From positions 1,916,136 through 1,980,135 of the forward strand of contig FN649740.1 in assembly GCA_000310025.1 (NCBI GenBank): 64,000 nucleotides of DNA, in the 5' to 3' direction. Made by a program: the position numbers and the translations under genes. Shown here piece after piece: positions 54,701 to 64,000 of the stretch. The stretch comes from Ectocarpus siliculosus. Its lineage: Eukaryota; Sar; Phaeophyceae; Ectocarpales; Ectocarpaceae. The number at the start of each line of letters is the position of its first letter. The first letter of the stretch is position 1. The notes below the pieces were generated by a model. It saw only the letters and a list, made by a program, of their open reading frames with translations. It had not been told where the DNA came from and did not search any database.

Positions 54701-57700
54701 ACCTCTTCTCCCCGCCGCCGACCGTTCCGACGCGTGGCGACGATGGCGGCGCGACCGGAGGCGCGGGCCGGGGCGGGTGCCACGGGGGCGGGTACCGACA
54801 CGTCCGCGCAGCAGCAGCCGTCCAGCAGGTCCAACTGGTCCACAGTCGGGTCCTCGCACGGTGGAGCGTTGGTGGCACGGGGCAGCAGCCGCAACAACAG
54901 ACGCGTCGGCAGCGTGGCAAGCGGCAGCGGTGGAGACAGCGACGGCTTCCACGCGACGATGCACACCACCCGCAGAAGGGAACGCTGGGCGTGTCAACCC
55001 CCGACAACGGCCGCAACGAGTCGAACCAGCGTCACCAGCACCACCGCCAGTGGCGTGCGTAGGAGCGCGCTTGTGACTAGGGACAGCTCTTCGAAGTCGG
55101 CGGGCAAAGAGAGCCCGGGCGGCGGGTTCGCCGGACGCAGGGACGGGAACGTTCCCACAGCTAGAGTGACGAAGGTATCCTTCGAGGTAGCAGGTGGCGG
55201 GGACGGGAGGGGTCACCGCAGCGGCGCGGTACTGCAGTCGGCGGCCAGCCTGGCTCGCATGTCCCGATTTCTTCCTCCTAAAATCAACACCAACCGCAGC
55301 GACAGGAGCGGAAAGCACCCGGCAACCGCCGGTACGGCGCAATTCCACAGCATCAGCCGCTCGGGAACAAGGAACATCTGCGGTGGAGCCACCGCTGCCC
55401 CCCGTATGGTGTCTTCTTCGGCGGCAAGCTCGTCAGCGCCCACGATTGGCAACGGTGCCGAAAGCTGCAAGATGGCGCCACAATCGGTGTACAACATCGC
55501 TCGCCCGACGTCCCCCTCGGCGGCTTGGAAGATGGGTGGCGGCGGCAGCGTCGCCAACGACAGCGACAGCGGAATCCAAGACACCCCATCGACATCGACC
55601 GCGGGAGTTTCGACCCTCGTATCGGGTGCAGCTCTCGACCGCGTCCGCACCACCGATTGTGTCGGCGACAGCGGAATCCAAGACACCCCGTCGACATCGA
55701 CCGCAGGAGCTTCGGCCCTCTTGTCGGTTGCAACTCTCGACCGCGCCCGCACCACCGGTTGCGTTGTGGTCGTAGCCAATGGCCCGAAGGATGACACGAT
55801 TGTCGGCGAGGGAGGGGACGGCAGCGATACCGATCGATTCGGCGTCACCAGTGTGGGGACGCCGTTGCCCAGCACCCTGGTGATCGCGGAAGGGAGCGAT
55901 GGCACCTGCAATGGGCTGACCCTCGCGGATCGCAGCCTCGTCTTCGGCACGTTGTCGGAGGTGGGCATCTTGAAATGTTTCGGTAGTGACTTCACGGCAT
56001 CGTATCAAGAGTCTCACGATAACTCATTCAGTAGTAGTTTGCAGCCCGAGCGTCCCGTCGACAAGCCATCCAGAAGAGACAGCAAGGCTTAGCACGAACA
56101 CGCCGGAAACTAGAACACAACTAAATCCTTCAAATAACATTTGGTCGTCCTACCCCGTGCAGCACTCCACTGTCCTTCTAATCGCCGCCACCTTACGCGC
56201 GTGCCTATGTTGTTGGTGTCGTTCATGTGCAGAGCGAGGAGGAACCGGAGGAGGAAGAGACGAAAGAGGAAGGTTACCTACGAGAGGAGAAGTACAACGA
56301 ACCCCAGGCGGGCCTTACCGACAGACGGTAAGTGGCAATGCAAAGAGTCCGGCAGGCGCTGTTTTTTTCTATCCTGGTCCGCGGTCTCATTATTATGTCA
56401 GTGTGCGATGTAGTACAACCTCAGTTTTTTTTTTACCGCCACGGCGTTTGCCGTTTGACACTGTGTGGCGTCGAGTCTCGAGCAACAAGGCAGGAAACCT
56501 ATGAGTATAACCGGAAGCATGCATACAAATCGTGCGTTCCAAAGGCTGATTGCCGAGCCCAGAGCTACGCCAAATATGGAGAAACACCACAAGCCATCAG
56601 AAGCACCTTTTTTCTCACGGACAAGCGAAGGGAATGGTGGGGTCGTTGTCTGTCTTCTCGCGGATGCCGTTTGTGTTGGGCCCTTCCTAGCTGTGGGACA
56701 AACCGGGTGTACCCTTCAAAACCGATAACAAGATGAACACACCTCGAACACGCCTCTACACTCACTTGTTCCACCAGGGAAACCAAAACGCATGTTTTTT
56801 AGATGAAAGTCAAGAGGTGTTCCGCTCTTTACAAACTGACTCGCCCACGTGTAGGGGATGCACGCACCGTAAAGTGTGAATCATCGCATCCCCCCTAGAG
56901 CGACTGTCACAGCTAGATGGCTCCACAACCACGAGGTTGCTAACGCCGAAAAGGGTGGTGTTGGAAACACATCTCGTCAAGCATCTCGTCAAGGAGATTT
57001 CCTTGCACGTATCGGTCGGTGTTTCGTACCCTCTTGGTTGCTGAGCAATCGAGCTTTGAACGTGAGCCCAGCGGTGGTGGGATCACTTGCCCACAGACGG
57101 GCATCAGATCATTGGTGTGAGAAGGACGAAAACAGGGAGTCTCTTGTACCGGCCCGTGGTGATACTGGGAGCCAAGAATGCGTTTCGGTTCTACCGAGTC
57201 TTGCCCCCCACTCACCATGCCATGCCTACCGTTCCAGCTAGGTGTGTAGCATCACGTCTTCTGGGTATCTTGGTCCGGACCGTGTACCGTTCAGTGCTCA
57301 AAATCGTCTAGCTTGTCATGCAGAAATTATGCTTACCTTACCGCACCCCTAACGCTACGATGCATTCGCCAACACGCGTGCCCTCTGTCCACATTCTGCC
57401 TCTTCTCTGCGCGTTGGGATGATGCTCATTCTCCTCAGACCCCAAGAAACAGAGTGTGGAAAAGGCGCGGCACCATCTAACCCAGGAGAAGTGATCTCCA
57501 TCGCTGCAACCGAGGCCAGCCCGTCGACCCCACCGTCCCCTTCGGTGAGCCCCGTCCCGAACGGTTCTGTGGTGGGCTCCGCTACCGGGCGAGCGACGGA
57601 GCATTCGGAGTCTTCCACGTCATCCGCATCCCCCCAACCAGAGCAGGCACCGGTTCTGGCCGACACGGCGGAGAACATGGGCGCAACGGATTTCCATGAA

Positions 57701-60700
57701 AAGGAACCGGTGAGGCTGTCTCTAGCACCCCGGCCTTCTCCGGCGTTCCCGCCGCCCCCTTTGGGACAGGCAGAGGCCCCGGTCGCCATGGCAGAACAGA
57801 AGGATGAGGTCGGCTTGCAAGAGACGGATAAGCCGGGGGCGACTCGATACCCCCCGCTGTCGCCACCACCCTCATCGCAACTTCCAAACAAGGTAGTGAC
57901 TACGGGGGTCGTACGGAAGAACGACGCGACCGGCGTGCAAGACACGGAGGAGCCGGCGGGGCCTTCTCGTTCACCCCCAACGACCACGCTTGCATCGTCA
58001 TCCCCGCCTCCCCTGTCCTCTCCATCGGGCCAAGCGATCTCTCTACCCGAGGACGCCATCGGCGGAGTTGCTATGGGGGTGGTACGGAAGAACGACGCGA
58101 CCGGCGTACAGCACAAGGAAGAGCCGGCCGGGCCTTCACGATCACCCTCGACGCCCCCGCTAGCATCGTCGTGCCCGTCTTCCCTGTCTTCTCCGCCGGG
58201 CCAATCGATCTCTCTGTCCGAGGTCGCCGCCTGGGGGGAGACCGCGGTCTCCGAGGAAGAGGTGCACCTGCTGGACATAGAGCTGGCGGTGCGGCGAAAG
58301 GACAGGGCTCTGCAAGAGGCACAATGCCAGATCGAGCTGCTGCTGCGAGAGAAGGGCGCGGCCTCGGACGAGGCGGCGCGGGACACGAAGCTACAGCTGC
58401 GGGAAAAGGACGAGGCTCTCAAGATTGCGGAGGAGATGTTGAGGCGGTCGGCCGAACGGCAGAGGGAACTGAACACACAGTTGGCCAAGAGCTTGCACGA
58501 GGTGAGCCTCAGGGAGACGGAGCTGGAGACCGCCCTGCGGAAAAGAGGGGAGGAGGACAAACGGGGCAACGAAGAGAACAAGAAGATCCAGGCCGCGATG
58601 CGGCAGGTTGAGGAGGAGGCAGCCTTGGCTCACACGAAGTTCGAGTCTCTGCGCGAGCACGCCACGCGGGAAGTGTTAGCCGCGCAGCAAAAGGCGACAG
58701 AGGAAGTCGGGCGAGCCCAATTGAGATATGAGTCTCTGTGCGAACGCACGATGAGGGAGTCCGCGGCCGCGGAAGAAAGGGCGAACCGGGAAGCCGAGGC
58801 TGTCCAAGAGAAGGCGAGGGAAGAGGCACGAGGCGCCGATGACAGATACAACGCTCTGCACGCGCACACCGTCGACAAACTCGCTGAACGCGAACAGGCG
58901 GAGCGACAGCTTTCGGAATTGAACGAGAACATGGAGAGAGAAGTCCTACGGCTTACCAAAGAGGTGCGTCATAGGTTTTTTGCGGAATCGACTTGCGCAG
59001 GAAAACGCCAGGTGTTGTTTTACTTGCGTTCAGCATTAGGTGCTCTCTGAGATGTTCTCGTGTCGGCGTTCTGTGACATTGTAGGGTCCTGTTGGTCGCC
59101 TATCTCTTTCAACCCCTGCTAAGACAAACCCAGATTACAACACCGTTAGTCGAGTGCCTCCATACTCTCCTCTACCTCCCTCTCGAATAAATGAAAAATA
59201 ATGCAGCTGGGATCATGTTCAAAGTCTCGGAACTACGCGTTGGTCATGCTCGGGAAGCAAAGCGAGCTGAAGGCAGAAGCGGTCAAGGAGGCAGAGGACC
59301 TGCGACGAAAGCTTGCCGCCGCTGAGTTCGAAAGCGCGGCAGATCTCGCCGAGACACGTCTGACGGCGCACAACAAGGAACAAAGTCTCCAACAGGAGCT
59401 GCTCCGGTCTTGCCAACAGACGGCCGAAGTAAAACAAATTGCAGAGGATGCAGTAGCGAGTGTACAGCAAGGAGAGATGAAGTATGCCGAATATCAAGCG
59501 GCAGCGGGCGCCCGAGTTGCGGCTGCGGAGGTACGTGTGACAGATCTCAACGAGAGGCTCGCCGATATGCACGAGCAAGAAACGACGGCGGCAGGAGCAG
59601 CTAGCGAGCACGCCCTGATGCTGCAGGAACGAATTGAGGCACTCGGCGAGGACCTCGAGGACATAGCTGACCACGCTGCCGCGGCGGACGACCGATCTGC
59701 GGCTGCGGAGGCGCGTGTGACGGACCTCAACGAGAGAATCGCCGTTCTGCAGCGGCAGGCAACAGTCGCGGGCGGAGAAGCAAGTGAGCGCGCCACGATG
59801 CTCCAGGAGCGAATTGGGTTACTCGGCGAGGACCTTTCAGGGGTGACCGACCGTGCTGCCGCTGCGCACGCTCGATCTACGGCTGCGGAGGCGCGTGTGA
59901 CGGACCTCAACGAGAGAATCGCCGTTCTGCAGCGGCAGGCAACAGTCGCGGCAGGAGCAGCAAGTGAACATACCTCGATGCTCCAGGAACGAGTGGGGTT
60001 ACTCGGCGAGGACCTTGCGGGGATGACCGACCGCGCTGCCGCTGCGGACGTCCGGTCTACGACTGCAGAGGCGCGTGTGACGGACGTCAACGAGAGAATT
60101 GCCGTTCTGCAGCGGCAGACAGCAGTGATGGCAGGAGCAGCAAGTCAGCACGCCACGATGCTCCAGGACCGAATTGAGGCACTTCGCGAGGGCCTTGCAG
60201 GGACGACTGACCGCGCTGCCGCTGCGGACGTCCGGTCTACGACTGCGGAAGCTCGAGTGGCGGACCTCAACGAGAGAATCGCCATTCTGCAGCAGCAGGC
60301 AACAGTGGCGGCAGGAGAAGGAGGTGAGCGCACCATGATGCTCAAGGACCGAATTGAGGCACTCCGTGAGGACCTTGCAGGGATGACTGACCGCGCTGCC
60401 GCTGCGGACGTCCGGTCTACGGCTGCGGAGGCTCGAGTAACGGACCTCAACGAGAGAATCGCCGTTCTGCAGCGGCAGGCGACAAAGTCGGCAGGAGAAG
60501 CGGGCGAGCACGCCTCGATGCTTCAGGACCGAATGGAGCTCCTCGGCCAGGACCTTGCGGGGATGACTGACCGCGCTGCCGCTGCGGAAGCTCGATCTAC
60601 GGCTGCGGAGGAACGTGTGGCGGACCTCAACGAGAGGCTCCACGCTCTGCAGCGGCGGGCGACAGCAGTGACGGCGGCAGGAGAAGCAAGCGAGCACGCC

Positions 60701-62055
60701 ACGATGCTTCAGGAAGGGGCTGAGGCACTCAGCCAAGACCTTAGGGGGATGACTGATGCCACTGTCGCCGAATCGAGAGCCGCGTCGCTTGCTACGAGCG
60801 CAGGCTTCTCCGCTGCGGGAGCAGAGACAACGAACGAGGTCATGGACGACAATGACGACGAGCTCATCAGCAGGGCGCTCGAGAGAGTGGCGAGCGTAGA
60901 CCTCTCTATCGCGAGGTACGCGGAGGCGAGCGCAGAACTCCGGCGCGTCGCTGACTGGGCTCCCGAGGTAACAACGAACGAGACACCTCGTTCTCGAGCC
61001 CGATCGCAAGGGATCGAGGTCGCGGCGGTCGGGCGGGTAGCGGGAGCGGAAGTGAGGACAGTAGAGCTAGGAATCGGCAACGCCCGCCTCTGTGCGCTCG
61101 CCGTGACGGGCAACGAGGAGAGCAAGGAAGAGGGGGTGGGCGAGGAGGTCCGAGCTCGGCGACTCCACCTGTCTGCCGAGAACTCGCACTTCGAGCACGA
61201 GGTCGCCGACGGATACGCTTCGCCGCACGAGCGGGCCCGCTGGGAGGACGACGCGCGGCTTGAAGGTACCGTCGAGGGCGAGGCGGAGAGGGAGAGCGCT
61301 AACGGCTGCCACTGGCGGGCCGCGATGGCAGACCTGCGCGAGATCGACGTGAGGATGGAGAGGCTGCAGCCCATCATCGAGGCGGGGGGAGAGTGGCTGC
61401 GGCTGCAACGCTCAAAAGACGAGGAGGGATGGGGCTACGAGTCGGCGGCGAGCAGCAGAGCGTCGGAGGCGCTGGCGCGAAGGGTGTCCAGGTTGGAAGA
61501 TTGGAGGGACGGCCTAGAGGAGTGGAGGAACGCCGCCAACGAGCAGCGTCGCGCGGAAACCGACGCGCTGCTACGGTTCTCAGACGAGGCGAGGACGACC
61601 GCAGGGGTCTTCGCCGGCCAGCGGAGGCCCGGGGCCTTGGCCGAAGAGAGGGCCTCCCGGACGAGACGGCAGGGCGGTGCACATCGAGCAACCGAGTCCA
61701 GGCCTAGAGGTGAGGACCGATAATTGGTTGTTCATGTGGAAGGTGTGTTCATTCTCTCCTGTGAAAAAAAAAATGTCCAAACCTTCCCGGCCTAGGGGGG
61801 ACTTCAATAAATATCGATTGTACTTCTGCCTCTACTGAAAAGTCCCGGCGGGGTGATTGGTTGCCGCGGGGTGCCGGATTTCATTCTGTTTCGAAGATTT
61901 CAGGAGGCGGAAAGCTGATGTCCGCCCTTTGCCTCGGGAAACACTTGCTCAAATATGCTGGCAAGGACCCTCTGTTGTCACGCGTGCAGCCTCACATAAT
62001 ACAGATATTGAACGTCATCCATCTCAGCCCACCCGTCGACGACTTTCCCGACTGA
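51706..62055 (+). CDS. Large coiled-coil protein, about 2,127 residues, 8 exons
   Basis: Exons: 51706-51915, 52195-52338, 53808-53927, 54326-55960, 56233-56327, 57439-58963, 59207-61709, 61904-62055. All phases close. The ATG at 51706 has a good context (ccagccATGc) and an in-frame TAG just upstream. The N-terminal ~158 residues look globular (NPAVCLYVFRGGVVTLCLHP, QAWRWGLDKEELLVPVTKDE, VEIAIVNKRTLRDVEYFN), but I do not recognise them. A long Ser/Asp/Gly/Thr-rich disordered region follows. Then come an acidic exon (SEEEPEEEETKEEG), a Pro/Ser stretch, and a coiled coil of over 1,000 residues containing seven 60-residue tandem repeats. The end is LLKYAGKDPLLSRVQPHIIQ. If exon 4 is not spliced at 55960, it runs to a stop at 56092 and the locus would be two genes. 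I prefer one gene because the GAG|GTGGGC donor and every downstream phase agree. The role is likely structural, as in a cytoskeletal, basal-body or Golgi scaffold (inference). Confidence 0.68.
55560..55765 (+). repeat. Two-copy 102-bp repeat in exon 4 of the coiled-coil gene
   Basis: The segment starting gacagcggaatccaagacaccc at about 55570 recurs at about 55669. It encodes DSGIQDTPSTSTAG(V/A) followed by a similar LDR(V/A)RTT block. This is a recent in-frame duplication in the disordered region. Confidence 0.8.
59521..60780 (+). repeat. Seven 180-bp tandem repeats encoding 60-residue coiled-coil units
   Basis: Units start at 59521, 59701, 59881, 60061, 60241, 60421 and 60601, with an exact 180-bp period. 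Each begins like ggctgcggaggcgcgtgtgac and encodes about AAEARVTDLNERIAVLQRQ, an Ala/Gly/Glu linker, then MLQERIGLLGEDLAGMTDR. The last unit gains 6 bp. High DNA identity points to recent unequal exchange or gene conversion. A 60-residue period is compatible with a continuous helical rod. Confidence 0.93.
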
Positions 62056-62840
62056 GATTTCCAACGCACTTCGTCAGAGATTTTCTCTGGGTTGTTGGCG
62101 ACCCCCCCCGTCCACCGGCATGGACATCACGGCAATGGCTATTCCCAAACGTCTGCCTGGACTGGAGTTAACCCAAAGCGACAGCCGTTTTTAGTGTGTC
62201 GGTCTTGATTGCTCGTTCACAGCTGCTCTTACTGTGCGATTCATGCCCTATTTACATCTCCAGACATTGAGGCAGTTGCACACGGGCTCGGTACCATAGT
62301 TAGGGTCAATGTGGGAGGAAGGTGTACGTTTCCTGAGCAAACGAGACCTACATTGTCGGGATTCTGTACACGCTTCACCGTGAACACAATGCATCTTTTC
62401 TTCTCGAGGAACGAAGTAATTGTGGATTCTAATCAGAGAACGACGCGCATGCCACATGAAAGCACAATAACAATCCGATTACAGTTGTCAGGCTACGCTC
62501 AGCGCCGCCATCCGACAGCAATACACCCACTTACACTCCCTAATCCTCCCTGACATGCTTCGTGACCGACTTCGAACCAAACACAACCGCAGGGGTGGAG
62601 GTACCGGCGACGCCTGCTGCTGCCCTCTCCGACGGGGGGGCAAACACAAGGAGATGAGCCGATCTTGCTCCCGATCGGTGGCAACGACGACGGTGGATTG
62701 CTTCAACCATTTCCAATCTCGGCATTCAGACGGGGGCATCAAGCATTCACTTCTTGTCTCCATCAACGACCGGCAGAAACAGGCGTGTGTGTCGGGAGTA
62801 GGAACAAGTTCGGCGCCTTTTGTATCTCCCTGTTCTGTCC
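62056..62840. other. 3' flank of the coiled-coil gene, no gene seen
   Basis: Open frames here have no domain and no splice support. Confidence 0.5.
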
Positions 62841-62844
62841 ACTT

Positions 62845-64000
62845 CTTCCTGGTGAACCGGGCTGAACCAAGTAACAGCAGGTCGCGGGATGTGAGGGAGT
62901 ACCGAAGCCCGAGTGAGAGTACAGTTTTTTTACAGAGGGAGATGGATGTTTTCCCCTTTCCCCTGGAGGATACGTGCTACAGTAGCGTGGAAGTGGGGGC
63001 GTGTGTGAACTACCACGGCATGTTTCTCCACTTCTTCGTGAGCCGGGTCGAACCAAATAACACCAGGTCACGGGATGTTAGGGCGTACCGATGCCCAAGT
63101 GGGAGCAGTTTTGTTTATGGAGGGAGATGGATGTTTACCACTCGTGACAGGAGGGTGTGTGTGCTACAGTGGCGTGGACGGCGGGAGGGGTGGGCGCGGG
63201 CGCGTGTGTACAACTTCGTTCATGTTTTACCCCCACTTCTTCGTGAGCCGGGCTGAACCAAATAACAGCAGGTCGCGGCATGTGAGGGGACCAATGCCCG
63301 AGTGGGGGAACAACTTTATTTACGGAGGTGATGGATGTTTTACCATATTCCAGGAGAATGTGTGGTACAGTGGCGTGAGGGCGGGGGTGTTTGTACAACT
63401 TCGTCATGTTTTGTCTCTATTCTTCGTGAGCCGGGCTGAACCAAATAACAGCAGGTCGCGGTATGTATGTGAGGGAGTACCGATGCCCAAGTGCAAGCAC
63501 AGTTTCGTTTGCGGAGGAGAACGATGTTTTACCACTCGCTCCAGGAGGATGTGTGTAAAGTAGCGTGGAGGGCGGGGGTTGTGGGAGGCGTGTTGTGCAG
63601 AACTTGGGGCATGTTTTATTCCCACCTCTTCGTGAGCCGGGCTGAACCAAATAACAGCAGGTCGCGGGATGTGAGGGCGTATCGATGGCCGGGTGGGAGC
63701 ACAGTTTAGTTTACGGAGGAGAAGGACGTTTTCCACTCGTTCCAAAGGGGGAGTATGAAAACGTAGCGTGGGGAGTGCATGTATGTACAACTTCGGTATG
63801 TTCTTCTCGATTTCTTCGTGAGCCGGGCTGAACCAAATAACAGCAGGTCGCGGGATGTGAGGGCACTAAAGCTCGAGTGGGGGTACAATTTTGTTTACGG
63901 AAGGAGATGATGTTTTCCATTTGTAGAGGATGTGTGTGCTACAGTGGCGTGGAGGGAGGGGGGGGGCGGGGGCGTGTGTGTACAACTTCGTCATGTTTTA
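62845..64000. repeat. Satellite-like tandem array, unit about 182-206 bp, running off the window
   Basis: At least six units, marked by the core gctgaaccaaataacagcag at about 62858, 63049, 63254, 63437, 63640 and 63828. Spacings are 191, 205, 183, 203 and 188 bp. The core continues gtcgcgggatgtgagggcg and the unit ends acaacttcgtcatgtttt. Units differ by substitutions and small indels. Open frames on both strands, such as the repeated PRPAVIWFSPAHEE on the minus strand, follow the repeat and have no start or splice logic, so I treat it as non-coding. Confidence 0.88.

Noticed and set aside
62555-63920. Coding genes over the terminal repeats (motifs such as PAVIWFSPAHEE)
   Set aside because: The peptides repeat with the DNA unit on the minus strand while the plus strand is equally open; frames shift between units and no splice sites fit.

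Overview
This is nuclear DNA from a eukaryote with intron-rich genes. Introns are GT-AG, mostly with GTGAG or GTGCG donors, and exon phases close cleanly. Together with the GC-rich coding sequence, CAG/GCC-rich low-complexity tracts and recent Ty3/gypsy and Ty1/copia insertions, this suggests a stramenopile, probably a brown alga. The organism is an inference, since no marker gene settles it. There are no prokaryotic operons, CRISPR arrays or rRNA genes.

Layout: (1) 1170-24595 (+) is a ubiquitin-specific protease of about 461 residues in 11 short exons, with a signal-peptide-like N-terminus. Its intron 5 holds a complete 14.1-kb Ty3/gypsy chromovirus-like element (3097-17202, antisense). Its intron 6 holds a 4.4-kb Ty1/copia element (18187-22598, sense). 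Both have target-site duplications and LTR pairs about 1% divergent, so both are recent. (2) 26360-26539 (+) is an orphan terminal exon. (3) 28077-39398 (-) is a kinesin-8 motor gene in 15 exons. (4) About 40253-43165 (+) is a TMEM267-like membrane protein, head-to-head with the kinesin, with a tRNA-derived SINE in its first visible intron. (5) About 45855-48488 (+) is an unrecognised gene of about 330 residues in 6 exons. (6) 51706-62055 (+) is best read as one 8-exon gene for a coiled-coil protein of about 2,127 residues, with seven exact 180-bp tandem repeats. (7) About 62850-64000 is a tandem satellite of about 195 bp that runs off the window.

The most notable object is the gypsy element. 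Its polyprotein carries a NADAR (YbiA-like) domain upstream of the aspartic protease, a long Ser/Pro-rich insertion between RNase H and integrase, and a chromodomain followed by a Tudor-like module at the C-terminus. Its gag region is interrupted by a perfect 156-bp inverted duplication that encodes the same peptide on both strands, and its reading frame is broken at several further points. NADAR proteins are known to act on ADP-ribose-type modifications. A retrotransposon carrying one suggests, as inference only, a counter-defence or nucleic-acid-repair role.
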